This document shows, in pieces, positions 8,645-18,454 of a stretch of DNA of 64,000 nt; the first letter of the stretch is position 1, and the number at the start of each line of letters is the position of its first letter. The translations under genes were made by a program, and so were the position numbers. The DNA comes from an uncultured Candidatus Melainabacteria bacterium (GTDB taxonomy: Bacteria; Cyanobacteriota; Vampirovibrionia; Gastranaerophilales; Gastranaerophilaceae): contig CAKVIE010000002.1 of the NCBI GenBank assembly GCA_934754505.1, positions 1 to 64,000 of the forward strand. Direction: 5' to 3'. Below the pieces are notes generated by a model. That model was not told the origin of the DNA and did no database searches. It saw nothing but the letters and a program-made list of their open reading frames with translations.

Positions 8645-10087
8645 ATGTTAAAATTATATAATACACTTTCAAATTCTCTTGATGAATTTAAGCCGATAGA
8701 TGGAAATAAAGTCACAATGTACGTTTGCGGTCCGACGGTTTACGATTATCCGCACCTCGGTCACGCAAGATGCTACATCACTTGGGATATGCTTTACAGA
8801 TATTTGAAATTTTCAGGTTTTGACGTTAAATATTGCCGTAACGTTACCGACGTCGATGACAAAATTTTAGCAAAAGCTCATAACGAAAATAAAACGGCTC
8901 AAGAGATTTCAGATAAATATTATAAAATTTTTGCAGATGCAATGAAAGACCTCAATAATTTACAGCCCGATTTTGAACCTCGTGCAACAAAAACTATCGG
9001 TGAAATGATTGCTCTCATAAAAATTCTCATCTCAAAAGGCTATGCTTATGAAGCCGACGGAGATGTATATTTTAGAGTAAAAAACTTTAAAGACTACGGA
9101 AAACTCAGCAAGCAGCCGATTGATGACCTCGAAGCAGGTGCAAGAGTCGAAAAATCAAGCAAAAAAGAAGATGCTCTCGATTTTGCCCTCTGGAAAAAAG
9201 ATGAACAAGACGGCTACAAATCACCTTGGGGAATTGGCCGCCCCGGTTGGCACATCGAATGCTCCGCAATGTCTAAAAAATATCTTGGTGAACAAATCGA
9301 TATTCACGCAGGAGGTGCTGATTTAATTTTCCCTCACCACGAAAATGAAATCGCTCAATCAGAATGTGCAAGCGGTAAAACTTTCGTAAACTACTGGCTT
9401 CACAACGGTTTTGTTACAATAAACAAAGAAAAAATGTCAAAGTCTTTGAAAAATTTTGTCACGATAAATGCACTTTTAGAACACTATGATGCAGATACCA
9501 TAAGATTTTTCATTTTAACAAACCATTACAGAATGCCCGTCGAATTTAATGACGAAGCCTTAAACAGTGCAAAAGCAGGTTTCAAACGTCTGCAAACTGC
9601 TCTTAATGAAGTTTCATCATTTGCAGGTACGGAAAAAATTCAAGCAGACGAACAATCAGAAGATGTTGAAAAATTTAAAGCCGCAATGGATAACGACCTC
9701 AACACCTCTGTTGCACTTTCCATACTCTTTGATTTAGCAACTAAAGCAAATTCTGCAAAAGCACAAGGTGACAAGGATTTGGCAGGAAAATACGTCGGAA
9801 ATTTAAAAATGCTTATGCAAGTTTTAGGTTTCACATGCAAAAAATCTCAAATTTCCGAAGAAGAATTAAACAAAAGAATTTCAACAATTTCAGATGAACT
9901 TGATTTTATTGAAAACAAAGACCTCAGCGGCTATGCACTTCTCGACAAAGTTATAGAAATAAGAGCAAATGCAAGAGCCGAAAAAAATTGGGATTTAGCC
10001 GATAAAATCAGAAACACTTTCGATAAAATCGGAATAATCTTTAAAGACGGAAAAGAAAAAACCGTTTGGACTGAAAAAGATAATTAA
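8645..10087 (+). CDS. cysS: Cysteine--tRNA ligase
   Basis: 480 residues, normal for the family. The class I signature appears as PHLGHAR (HIGH motif, near residue 38) and KMSKS (near residue 267). Zinc-site residues are visible in CGPTVYDY, in ECSAMS and in HHENE. The enzyme charges tRNA-Cys with cysteine in the cytoplasm. Its own promoter lies just upstream and AGTGAGGT is a plausible ribosome site. An 80-bp gap with a TATAAT hexamer at 10148 separates it from the following TPR gene, which may have its own promoter. Confidence 0.97.
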   Translation: MLKLYNTLSNSLDEFKPIDGNKVTMYVCGPTVYDYPHLGHARCYITWDMLYRYLKFSGFDVKYCRNVTDVDDKILAKAHNENKTAQEISDKYYKIFADAMKDLNNLQPDFEPRATKTIGEMIALIKILISKGYAYEADGDVYFRVKNFKDYGKLSKQPIDDLEAGARVEKSSKKEDALDFALWKKDEQDGYKSPWGIGRPGWHIECSAMSKKYLGEQIDIHAGGADLIFPHHENEIAQSECASGKTFVNYWLHNGFVTINKEKMSKSLKNFVTINALLEHYDADTIRFFILTNHYRMPVEFNDEALNSAKAGFKRLQTALNEVSSFAGTEKIQADEQSEDVEKFKAAMDNDLNTSVALSILFDLATKANSAKAQGDKDLAGKYVGNLKMLMQVLGFTCKKSQISEEELNKRISTISDELDFIENKDLSGYALLDKVIEIRANARAEKNWDLADKIRNTFDKIGIIFKDGKEKTVWTEKDN

Positions 10088-10167
10088 TTGAAATGTATAT
10101 TCCCCAACAGGAGTGTTCAAATTTTCAAAAATCACGATAAAATTAATTATAATGAACAGAAAGTATT

Positions 10168-12288
10168 ATGATGAAATTTAATAAAACATTAGCAATAACG
10201 GCAATTTTATTAGCAACGGCAACAACCGTACCTGCATTTGCGGAAACCTACGACGACGTTGCTCCGAGTTATTACTACACTCAAGGGCAAAATTTTTATA
10301 CAACGGGGCAATATGCAAGTGCAATTACCTCTTTTCGTAAGGCTTTGCGAGAAAATCCCAACGACAATTCCTCAAAAGTCGGTTTGATTAACTCATATAT
10401 TTCTCGTGCGGAATTTTACAATAACACGCAGAAAAATCCGCAAAAAGCACTTGCAGACTTGAAATCAGCCGCTTTTTATTTCGTATGTTTTAACGGGAAA
10501 TCATCATCTGCAAACGCAGCCTACACTTCTGCGATGGCGAATTTGAATACCCTTGAACACGCATTAAATGCGGATATTACAGCCCCCGGATTTATGAAAA
10601 CAGCAAAGGCTTTAAGATTAAAAGGTGAATTTGCAGCCGCAGGCTACGACTATTACAGAGCAATGGAATCTCCTGCAAATGCAAAAGCAGCAAATGTCGG
10701 TCTTGGGGACGTTTTGAAAATTTTAGGTCAGCCGAAAGCTGCTACAATGTATTTTGAAAAAGCGGTAAAAGCTGCCCCTAATGATGCTGAAGTAAGGCTC
10801 AAAGCCGCTCGTGCTTACGAAGATTGCGGAGAATACACTCTTGCTTCCGAAAACTACAATGTTGCACTCGAAAATCTCGAAAGTTCTAACGAAAAAGAAG
10901 AAATTTTAAATTCACTTGAAAAAATTTGCCGTCAGCGTGTTGAAAAAAATCCTGCCGACGGTGAAGCTCACTGCAATTTAGGTGTTATTTACCAAAAAAG
11001 AGGCAACACGGAAGGAGCTTTAGCAGAATATCAAACTGCCGAAAAGTTAAATCCGTCGCTTTTGATAACCAAAATCAATGCTGCAATTTTGTACTACGAT
11101 AAAAAGAAATACAAAGAATCAATAGATTTTTGTAACAAAGCACTTCTCGGCGACCCGAAAAATGTTCAGGCTCGTTTACAAAAAGCAAAATGTTTCCAAG
11201 CAATGTCTTTGTGGGAAAATTCGGCAGAAGAATATAAAAATGTTTTGAAATACGACGAAAACAATGCCGAAGCTCAATTCGGGCTTGCAGAAATTTATTC
11301 AAGAAACATGCCCGCAGAAGATGCATTATCAACCTTAAAGGCACAAGGCATAACGTTATCTCCTGAATTTTATGCCCAAACAGCTTATGCTGCACATAAA
11401 AACAAGGATATTGAAAAAGCAATTAAATACTATAAACTTGCTATTGATGCAAACCAAAACGATAAATCCTTGTATTTAAACCTTTCACAAATTTACAGCG
11501 GAAGAAACGAAATGAAGCAGGCAATCGCTTACGCAGAACTTGCTAAACAAAAATTCCCGACAGACAAACAAGTTTTAGACTTCACCAAAGAATTACAACA
11601 AAGATATACAGGTTCGTTGTTTGAAGAAGCCGCAGATTTAAGAGAAAAAGGTGAATACAAAGCAGCACTTGAAAAATACAATAAAATTTCACCGCAAGGC
11701 TATGATTCATTTGTCGGAACGGCAGCTGTTTATCAGCTTATGAAAGATTATCCGAAAGCAGTTGAATTTTACAAAAAAGCATTGGAAATCAAACCTGCCG
11801 ACGAAACCGTTTTACTCACAATTTCGGGTATTTATATTGAACAAGACGATTTTGACAAAGCTCAAGAATATATAAATAAAATCAAAAATTCAACAAACCC
11901 GAAAGTTAAAGAATTTAAGGATTACATCACCCAACAAATTCAAAGTCGTGATTTAAACCTCGCAATTCAAAAATACGAGTCAAAAGATTACGCCTCGGCT
12001 CAAGCAATTTTGACAAATTTAATCAACAGAAAATCAGTCGATTATATGCCGTATTACTATCGAGCAATGGTTTTTGATGCACTCGGAAAATACAAAGAAG
12101 CTATTGCGGACTATGAAACAGTTATCGCAAAAGATTCTTCAATCGCCCTTGTTTACTACTCTTTAGGGGTTGATTACGATGCACTCAAAAACTTTCCGAG
12201 AGCAATTCAAAACTACAAGAAATTTTTGGAATTAACAAAAGAAAATAATGCTTACACAGAATATGCACGCACAAGAATTAAACAATAA
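10168..12288 (+). CDS. Exported TPR-repeat protein
   Basis: 706 residues. An N-terminal signal peptide is visible (residues 1-26: basic start, hydrophobic core, cleavage likely after AFA). The remainder is nearly continuous tetratricopeptide repeats, with the A...G...Y/F..A...Y..AI pattern every 34 residues, from about 30 to 700. TPR arrays are protein-docking surfaces; here they would act in the periplasm or envelope. The C-terminal ~45 residues (YYSLGVDYDALKNFPRAIQN and on) are clearly paralogous to the end of the TPR protein at 39999-42392. The reading frame overlaps dusB by 41 bp. Either of two adjacent ATGs could be the start. Partner proteins are unknown. Confidence 0.85.
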   Translation: MMKFNKTLAITAILLATATTVPAFAETYDDVAPSYYYTQGQNFYTTGQYASAITSFRKALRENPNDNSSKVGLINSYISRAEFYNNTQKNPQKALADLKSAAFYFVCFNGKSSSANAAYTSAMANLNTLEHALNADITAPGFMKTAKALRLKGEFAAAGYDYYRAMESPANAKAANVGLGDVLKILGQPKAATMYFEKAVKAAPNDAEVRLKAARAYEDCGEYTLASENYNVALENLESSNEKEEILNSLEKICRQRVEKNPADGEAHCNLGVIYQKRGNTEGALAEYQTAEKLNPSLLITKINAAILYYDKKKYKESIDFCNKALLGDPKNVQARLQKAKCFQAMSLWENSAEEYKNVLKYDENNAEAQFGLAEIYSRNMPAEDALSTLKAQGITLSPEFYAQTAYAAHKNKDIEKAIKYYKLAIDANQNDKSLYLNLSQIYSGRNEMKQAIAYAELAKQKFPTDKQVLDFTKELQQRYTGSLFEEAADLREKGEYKAALEKYNKISPQGYDSFVGTAAVYQLMKDYPKAVEFYKKALEIKPADETVLLTISGIYIEQDDFDKAQEYINKIKNSTNPKVKEFKDYITQQIQSRDLNLAIQKYESKDYASAQAILTNLINRKSVDYMPYYYRAMVFDALGKYKEAIADYETVIAKDSSIALVYYSLGVDYDALKNFPRAIQNYKKFLELTKENNAYTEYARTRIKQ

Positions 12289-13252
12289 AAACTCAATAAA
12301 AATAGGTAATTTAGCCATAAATTCAAAAGTTATTTCTGCTCCTATGGCAGGAATAACGGATTTAGTTTTGAGAAAATTGATTAGAGAATACTCAAGAGAT
12401 TGCCTTTTGACAACGGAGATGATTAGCTCGGAAGCTCTGACACAAAAGGCTGAAGTCTTAATCACAGCAACAAATCCCGAAGAAGCCCCTGTTGCTTTTC
12501 AAATTTCAGGACACAAAGTCGATTTAATGGCAAAATCAGCAAAAATTCTTGAGCCGAAAGCATCTATCCTTGACATAAATATGGGCTGCCCCGTAAACAA
12601 AGTCATGAAAGCAACAGACGGTTGTGCTTTGATGAAATCACCTGATGTTGCGGCAGAAATCGTTAGAACAATAAAAGAGCAGCTGAATATTCCCGTAACG
12701 TGCAAATTCCGTTTGGGGATAAACCAAAATTGTATAAATTTTATTGAATTTGCCGTAAAAATGCAAGATGCAGGAGCCTCCGCCGTTTGTGTTCACGCAA
12801 GAACAAGAGTCCAAATGTATTCGGGTAATGCCGACTGGAAAGCTGTTTCAAAGCTAAAAGGTGAAATTGATATCCCGTACTTTATAAACGGAGATATCGT
12901 GTCCGTTGAAACCGCAGAACAGGCAATGGTAGAATCGCAAGCCGACGGAGTTGCAATCGGTCGTGGAATTTTGGGCAATCCTTGGCTTCCCGCTGATATT
13001 GATAATTATTTTAAAACGGGAATTCTTCCCAAAGAAAGAACTCTTGCAGAGCGAATTTCCGTTCTCAAAAAACATCTCGACAACGAAATAGCCTTTCGTG
13101 GAGAGTTAAACGGAATAAAATTTTTCAGAAAATTCTACCCTTATTACATAAAAGGCATTCGTGGTGCATCAGAATTTCGTGGCAAACTCGTAACGGAAGA
13201 AAATTACGAAACTATTATCAATTTATTGGATAAAATTCAAAATGCCGAATAA
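12248..13252 (+). CDS. dusB: tRNA-dihydrouridine synthase (DusB family)
   Basis: 334 residues with an FMN-binding TIM barrel. Visible motifs are APMAGITD near the N-terminus, DINMGCPVNKV with the catalytic Cys, GCALM, VHARTR, and NGDI followed by DGVAIGRGILGNPW (the phosphate-binding end). It reduces uridine to dihydrouridine in the D-loop of tRNA. The start at 12248 lies inside the upstream TPR gene; a second ATG at 12263 is possible. The 3' end overlaps the GIY-YIG gene by 11 bp, so the three genes look like one transcript. Confidence 0.92.
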   Translation: MLTQNMHAQELNNKNSIKIGNLAINSKVISAPMAGITDLVLRKLIREYSRDCLLTTEMISSEALTQKAEVLITATNPEEAPVAFQISGHKVDLMAKSAKILEPKASILDINMGCPVNKVMKATDGCALMKSPDVAAEIVRTIKEQLNIPVTCKFRLGINQNCINFIEFAVKMQDAGASAVCVHARTRVQMYSGNADWKAVSKLKGEIDIPYFINGDIVSVETAEQAMVESQADGVAIGRGILGNPWLPADIDNYFKTGILPKERTLAERISVLKKHLDNEIAFRGELNGIKFFRKFYPYYIKGIRGASEFRGKLVTEENYETIINLLDKIQNAE

Positions 13253-13529
13253 AAGCTATTTTGTCTATCTTCTTTTAATCGAAAACGGTTCATACTATTG
13301 CGGTTACACCGATGATACAGAAAAAAGATTTCAAAAACATTTATCAGGTAAGGGTGCAAAATATACTCGTGCAAATAAACCCGTTAAAATTGCTTGGCAA
13401 AAAGAATTTGACTCAAAATCAATTGCAATGAAAATCGAAAAAAAGATTAAAAAACTTTCTCACGAACAAAAAATTTTGCTCGTCGAAAATAAATTTCCTC
13501 AATCGTTTTTTGAATTAACCGCCGAATAA
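13242..13529 (+). CDS. GIY-YIG domain nuclease-like protein (UPF0213/YhbQ type)
   Basis: 95 residues forming a single GIY-YIG domain. YFVYLLLIENGSYYCGYT holds the two family motifs (here VYL and YCGYT), followed by the conserved Arg in the DTEKRFQKH helix, then GKGAKYTR. Such small stand-alone proteins are putative nucleases with unclear targets. It overlaps the end of dusB by 11 bp. The 3' end overlaps the convergent calpain-like gene by 15 bp, so no terminator fits between them. Confidence 0.9.
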   Translation: MPNKSYFVYLLLIENGSYYCGYTDDTEKRFQKHLSGKGAKYTRANKPVKIAWQKEFDSKSIAMKIEKKIKKLSHEQKILLVENKFPQSFFELTAE

Positions 13530-15170
13530 GCCTTTGAAAAATTTTGAAATTCCACTGCCGATTTTCTTAAAGAAATCACCGACATTTTCAAAGAAGCCTT
13601 TTTCTTTTTCTTCTGTTTTAGCAGGTTGAGCAGGCTCTTGAGGAGTTTCAGGCTCTGTCGGTTTTACTTCTTCTTGAGCCGGATTTAATTCTGTCATACT
13701 GATTTGCATAATGTTATCGCCGATTTTATCAATCGGATATGCAATTTGTTTGCCTGCATTCCAAGGATTTTCGACGTAAACATATTTGTCATCAGAACCA
13801 ACTAAGCTATAACCGTGACCTGTTATAATATCTTTATCAACAGATTTATCTTCACCGAGGAAACTTATTGTTGCTGCCATACTTGATTTATCGGAATCTA
13901 TATATTTAGCTAACATATCTTTCTTCTTTTCTTGTGTATCATCAGATCTGCCATATTCTGAATTTATACCTGTTAAATAATAAATTGCTTCATCAGCTTG
14001 ACCGCCTGTCAACGGGTCAGTTTCAGTAGCTAACGGTCCAACCGTTATGTTTAAATCACGACTATTTGCATGTGCTGTTCCATTTGCTATTTTTTCTCGT
14101 CTGAAATCACCTATTGCCATTTCAAGAATATTCATATCCGCATCACCTTTTGAATATTCCTTTTTAGGGTCAGAATATTCTTTTGCGGCAATTTCTTCTG
14201 CGGTATATGTATAAGTTCTGTTTACTCCTTTCAAGTTTACTGTTACCGAACCGTCATCATTTTGATGAATTGAATCTTTTATAATCTTTTGACCATCTTC
14301 CGATGTTCTCAATGCATTAACACCGCAAAGAACCCAGCAATCCCCAAGAGTTGTACTTTGCTTCGTATCGCCGATTACACCGTCCGATTCGTATTTTAAT
14401 TGAAGGTCTTGTGATATTTTATTTCCGTTAGCATCAAACTGCGTCGTCATATCCTTGCCGACTGTTTGAATTCTTTCGGTTTTTGAGCCATCATCGTTAT
14501 AAACGTAGTCTGTGGTTGAATCAAATCTTTTGCTGTCTTCTTTATCGTAAATAATTCTTGTCGGTCTGTGTTCCGAATCCATAAAGGTTTTTGTCTGCGA
14601 TTGGTCTTGAGTATTGTATTCCGTACCTAATCTACCGTCGCCGAATTTCTTTTCATAATATTCAGAGTAAACTTTTCCTTTATCATCAGCCTTTAATTCT
14701 GTGTATGTACCGTCTTGATAAGAAATTTTTGTAGTATTTCCATCTTCTTCAACTGCTGCATCTACTGCTGCCATTGCGTTTTTGTAAAAATCATCTAAAT
14801 CTTTTTTTGTAAAATCAGTATCTAAATTTTTACTTCCTTGTGCTGTACTTGTACCCGACAAATCCAAAAGTTCTTGACGAGTTACTTTTCCATCAGAATT
14901 AGCATCTAAAACACTAAAGATATTTTCTGCACCGTAAGTTTGCATATTTTTTATAATATCTTCTGTGGCTTCTGTCGGATTAGCATAATATTCATTGACT
15001 TTATTCATAACATCTTCTTTGTTTCCAAGGAAAATGCTACCGTCAAGTTTGTAACTTGCTCCTCTTTTTGAGTTTTCAACGCCATCTTTTAATAAGTCTG
15101 CCTTTGCCTTAACATCAGCATCACCCTTTAGCGTAAACCACTCTTTTGAATATTTTCTGATACCGTCCAT
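13515..15170 (-). CDS. Calpain-like cysteine peptidase with EF-hand, paralog 1
   Basis: 551 residues. The N-terminus MDGIRKYSKEWFTLKG is shared by all three paralogs. One EF-hand calcium loop spans 89-100 (D89, N91, D93, E100). A papain-fold C2 (calpain) catalytic domain covers the C-terminal half: LGDCWVL (C278), GHGYSLVG (H452) and ENPWN (N468). The tail has a Pro/Glu-rich linker then an amphipathic GDFFKKIGSGISKFFKG segment that the others lack. No signal peptide is seen; the conserved N-terminus might be a non-classical export signal (inference). The oxyanion-hole Gln sits seven residues before the Cys instead of six. Function is probably calcium-dependent proteolysis; the target is unknown. 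Confidence 0.82.
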   Translation of the reverse strand: MDGIRKYSKEWFTLKGDADVKAKADLLKDGVENSKRGASYKLDGSIFLGNKEDVMNKVNEYYANPTEATEDIIKNMQTYGAENIFSVLDANSDGKVTRQELLDLSGTSTAQGSKNLDTDFTKKDLDDFYKNAMAAVDAAVEEDGNTTKISYQDGTYTELKADDKGKVYSEYYEKKFGDGRLGTEYNTQDQSQTKTFMDSEHRPTRIIYDKEDSKRFDSTTDYVYNDDGSKTERIQTVGKDMTTQFDANGNKISQDLQLKYESDGVIGDTKQSTTLGDCWVLCGVNALRTSEDGQKIIKDSIHQNDDGSVTVNLKGVNRTYTYTAEEIAAKEYSDPKKEYSKGDADMNILEMAIGDFRREKIANGTAHANSRDLNITVGPLATETDPLTGGQADEAIYYLTGINSEYGRSDDTQEKKKDMLAKYIDSDKSSMAATISFLGEDKSVDKDIITGHGYSLVGSDDKYVYVENPWNAGKQIAYPIDKIGDNIMQISMTELNPAQEEVKPTEPETPQEPAQPAKTEEKEKGFFENVGDFFKKIGSGISKFFKGLFGG

Positions 15171-15195
15171 TTTATACTAAACCTTATCAAGCTCG

Positions 15196-15248
15196 CACGG
15201 TAATACCGTGTTATTATAGTTATCTGCATAAAACACAAAAACTTTAAT
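15196..15248 (-). promoter_or_regulatory. Promoter and 5' hairpin of calpain paralog 1
   Basis: A minus-strand -10 TATAAT (15218-15213) is preceded by a conserved ATTAAAGTTTT box (15241-15248 region). It is followed by a perfect 7-bp hairpin CACGGTA/TACCGTG (15196-15210) near the expected transcript start. The same layout recurs before paralog 2. Confidence 0.6.
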
Positions 15249-15295
15249 ATTTTTCTGCTTTTTACAGGTTTTGTTAAAAAAAGTTTACAAAATTT

Positions 15296-16792
15296 TTACA
15301 CTGTTGCCTTTGACAAATCAGCCTGACTCAAACGTTTTATATTTGTTAAAAACTTATCTCTCGGATATTTGATAACCTTGCTTGAATCCCATGGATTAAC
15401 AACATAAACATTTTCCTTGTCGGCACTTACAACGCTATATGCATGGTTTGTTAAAATTTTGCCGCCTGTAACGTCTTTTTCTTCTTCAAGGAAACTAACT
15501 TGAGTTGCATATTCTTTATCAGGATGTGCAGCAATATTTTTTATAGCTTTTTTGATATTTTTTTCATCTGTGTAGAAATTAGATTTCACACCCGTCAAGA
15601 AATAAATAGCTTCATCAAGCTGTCCGCCCTCTAAAGGATTGTTTTTAGTCGCATTTGCACCTATCGTTTTTGTTAAATCTCTATCATTACGAGCATAATC
15701 ACCTGATGCAAGAAGCTCTTTACGATACTCCCCGATAGCCATTTCCAACAAATTCATATCTTTGTCACCTTTAGCATAGTTCATGTCTGATGCATCATAC
15801 TCCGCTAAATAAACTTCTCCTGCCGAAAACGTATATTCTTTTCCCAAACCTTTTAACTCGACAGTTACCGAACCGTCCTTATTTTGAGTAATAGAATCTT
15901 TTATTATTCTTGCACCTGTTTCCGTTTCTCTCATTGAATTAACACCCGAAAGAAGCCAGCAATCTCCTATTTCTTTTTGCTTCGTATCATCAATTACACC
16001 GTCAATCGAATAATTGACGTTAGTTTTTTCATAAACAAGCTTTCCTTTTTTATTATATTTTTCAACAGTTTCCTTGCCGACTGTTTTGGTTACATCTTTA
16101 TAAGAACCGTCTTTATTATAAGTTCTGTTCATAACAGAATCATTTGCAATACCTTCTGCATCGACGGTTTGTTTGTATATTTTGTGTTTTTTATTATAGT
16201 AAGTCGTCGTCAACGTATTATCATTGTAATTAAACAAAGAAGTTTGTTTCCTTCCGTCAACTTTCTTTTCATCAAGTTTTGTTTCCAAAACTCCGTTTTC
16301 ATCAGCTTTTAATGTAGTTTTTGTTCCATCGGCATATTTAATTCTGATTTCATCATCGCCTTTTTCCGTTACTGCTGCTCGAACAGAGGCTAATGCATTA
16401 TCATATAACATCTCTATGTCATCTGTCGAAAATTTCATCTGCATGCGTTCGGGCGAATCAGGTTCACTCAACGAAGCAACAGCTTTAACCTCGTCAGGCA
16501 TGATTACTCCGTCATTATTTGCATCTAATATATTAAAAATATTATCCGCACCATAGGTTTTTACCGCTTCGTACGTTTGTTTTGCAGCCTCGTTTTTAAC
16601 ACCTGTTCTTTCATAAATACTTATTTTTTGATTAAAAGCTTCTCTTGTTCCGACAAAAACAGATGCATCTAATGCAATATCCTTTCCGGAATTTGCTTTT
16701 ATTCCTTGGGCAAGTTTTTTCACATCGGTTTTATCCTCTTTTGTCGCCTTAAGAGTAAACCATTCTTTTGAGTATTTTTTTATTCCGTCCAT
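15296..16792 (-). CDS. Calpain-like cysteine peptidase with EF-hand, paralog 2
   Basis: 498 residues, same architecture as its neighbours. It has the conserved N-terminal MDGIKKYSKEWFTLK, an EF-hand loop LDANNDGVIMPDE near residue 90 and a repetitive Lys/Asp/Thr-rich middle (KTTLKADENG, YNKDGSYKDVT). The C2-type catalytic core has QKEIGDCWLL (Q272, C278), NHAYSVV (H450) and VNPWD (N466). It lacks the C-terminal amphipathic tail of paralog 1. The gene has its own promoter-like region, so the three genes may be transcribed separately. Family membership is firm by motif; substrate and location are unknown. Confidence 0.83.
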   Translation of the reverse strand: MDGIKKYSKEWFTLKATKEDKTDVKKLAQGIKANSGKDIALDASVFVGTREAFNQKISIYERTGVKNEAAKQTYEAVKTYGADNIFNILDANNDGVIMPDEVKAVASLSEPDSPERMQMKFSTDDIEMLYDNALASVRAAVTEKGDDEIRIKYADGTKTTLKADENGVLETKLDEKKVDGRKQTSLFNYNDNTLTTTYYNKKHKIYKQTVDAEGIANDSVMNRTYNKDGSYKDVTKTVGKETVEKYNKKGKLVYEKTNVNYSIDGVIDDTKQKEIGDCWLLSGVNSMRETETGARIIKDSITQNKDGSVTVELKGLGKEYTFSAGEVYLAEYDASDMNYAKGDKDMNLLEMAIGEYRKELLASGDYARNDRDLTKTIGANATKNNPLEGGQLDEAIYFLTGVKSNFYTDEKNIKKAIKNIAAHPDKEYATQVSFLEEEKDVTGGKILTNHAYSVVSADKENVYVVNPWDSSKVIKYPRDKFLTNIKRLSQADLSKATV

Positions 16793-16817
16793 TAAATATA
16801 AAAACCTTGCTCAAATA

Positions 16818-16868
16818 CACACGACAACGTGTTATTATATTTGTCTGCAAAAAACCCGAAAACTTTAA
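16818..16868 (-). promoter_or_regulatory. Promoter and 5' hairpin of calpain paralog 2
   Basis: A minus-strand -10 TATAAT (16838-16833) with the conserved ATTAAAGTTTT box upstream. A 5-bp hairpin ACACG/CGTGT (16818-16831) lies just downstream, a different sequence but the same position as in paralog 1. Confidence 0.6.
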
Positions 16869-16912
16869 TATTTTTCGGGTTTTCAAAATATTGTTACGAA
16901 ATTTTTACAAAG

Positions 16913-18454
16913 TTACATTATAACATCATCAATAATATCTGCATTAACATCTTTAGCACCATATTGTCCTAAATCTGTAATGCTTAAACGTTTTACATTG
17001 TTAAGAAAATCAGCTTTCGGATAAGTTATAACCTGATCAGCATGCCAAGGATTTACCAGATAAACGTTATCGTCATCTACACTGACAAGACTGTAAGCAT
17101 GCTTTGTTACGATTTTTCCGCTTGTAACAGACGGATCAGCTTCTAAGAAGTTTACGGTTGTTGCATATTTAATTTCCGTATCATTTTTCATTGTGTTCAA
17201 AGCATCTTCAATACTTGCTTTATCTTTGCAAAAATTAGGTTTTACCCCTGTAAGATAGTAAATTGCTTCGTCTAATTGACCGCCTTTCAACGGGTCCTCA
17301 ACAGTGGCATTACCGCCTGCGGTTTTATCCAAATTTCTGCTGTTTGCCTTATAATCGCCTGATGCTATCAATTCTTCTCTATATTTTCCGATTGCCATTT
17401 CAATCAAATTCATATCGGTATCACCGCTTGAATATTCTTTACTCGGCGTTTGATATTGATTTAAAGCTATTTCTTCCGGAGAGAATGTATATTCTTGTCC
17501 AAGCCCGTTCAACAATACGGTTACAGAACCGTCATCATTTTGAACAATAGAATCATTCAAAATTTTTGCACCGATTTCCGTTTCACGAAGTGAATTAACA
17601 CCCGCTAAAACCCAACAATCGCCGATGCTCTCTTGTTCCGTATCTCCGATTATTCCGTCTGAATCGTACTTAACGGTTTCTGTTTTGGTTGTCCATCTTC
17701 CGCCCGCATTGTAATCGGTGGTTGTTGTCATACCTATTGTATCAACAACTTCTCTATAACTTCCATCGTCGTTATATGTACGAGTTTTTGTCTTATCATC
17801 AACAGTTCCGGGGGCATCATAAGTTTCTTTATACATTCTGTCTTTTGAGTCGTAATAGGTTTTGGTTAAAGATTTTTCGGTATAATCATATAAACTTGTT
17901 TGTTTTTTGCCGTCAACTGTTTTTTCTACGAGCTTTGATTCTAATTTTCCGTCTTCATCAGCTTGTAATGTTGATTTTGTTCCATCTGCATAGCTGATGT
18001 TGATTGAATTGTTTTCTTCATCTTCCACAAATGCAGCATTGACAGAGGCAAGTGCATTTTCATAAAACAATTCTAAATCTCGTTCAGAGAAATTTTTATT
18101 AACACCGTTTGTGAGTTCCGACGTGTTAATTGCCGCAATATTCGACATCTCTTTTGAAGAAACGGTGCCATCTCCGTTTTCGTCCAAAACTTCAAAAATA
18201 TTTTCAGCACCATATCTGTTTATTACATTAAAAGTATCGTATAATTCCGATGTTTCGGGATTTTTAACTTTTGCAAAATCATCAATTCTTTTTTGAAAAT
18301 CTTCTTTTGAACCGAGAAATATACTCTTTTCAAGCACCTTATTTTCACCGGTGCTTGATTTTACGCCGTCAGCTAACTTCTTCGCCGTAAGTTTTTCTTC
18401 CGACGTTCCGTTTAGCGTAAACCATTCTTTTGAGTATTTTCTTATACCGTCCAA
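16913..18454 (-). CDS. Calpain-like cysteine peptidase with EF-hand, paralog 3
   Basis: 513 residues from a TTG start. The start is chosen because it places LDGIRKYSKEWFTLNG exactly where the other two paralogs begin, with AAAGG ten bases upstream. An earlier in-frame TTG (18511) would add 19 residues without homology. Features are the EF-hand loop LDENGDGTVSSKE near residue 90 and the catalytic residues QESIGDCWVL (C280), KHAYSLV (H452) and VNPWH (N468). The short C-terminus ends DDVIM. Tandem position and similarity along the whole length show that the trio arose by gene duplication. Calcium-regulated peptidase activity is inferred from family knowledge. Confidence 0.8.
   Translation of the reverse strand: MDGIRKYSKEWFTLNGTSEEKLTAKKLADGVKSSTGENKVLEKSIFLGSKEDFQKRIDDFAKVKNPETSELYDTFNVINRYGAENIFEVLDENGDGTVSSKEMSNIAAINTSELTNGVNKNFSERDLELFYENALASVNAAFVEDEENNSINISYADGTKSTLQADEDGKLESKLVEKTVDGKKQTSLYDYTEKSLTKTYYDSKDRMYKETYDAPGTVDDKTKTRTYNDDGSYREVVDTIGMTTTTDYNAGGRWTTKTETVKYDSDGIIGDTEQESIGDCWVLAGVNSLRETEIGAKILNDSIVQNDDGSVTVLLNGLGQEYTFSPEEIALNQYQTPSKEYSSGDTDMNLIEMAIGKYREELIASGDYKANSRNLDKTAGGNATVEDPLKGGQLDEAIYYLTGVKPNFCKDKASIEDALNTMKNDTEIKYATTVNFLEADPSVTSGKIVTKHAYSLVSVDDDNVYLVNPWHADQVITYPKADFLNNVKRLSITDLGQYGAKDVNADIIDDVIM

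Noticed and set aside
15977..16312. 111-codon plus-strand frame inside calpain paralog 2
   Set aside because: Antisense shadow of the peptidase gene, which has clear motifs in the other strand.
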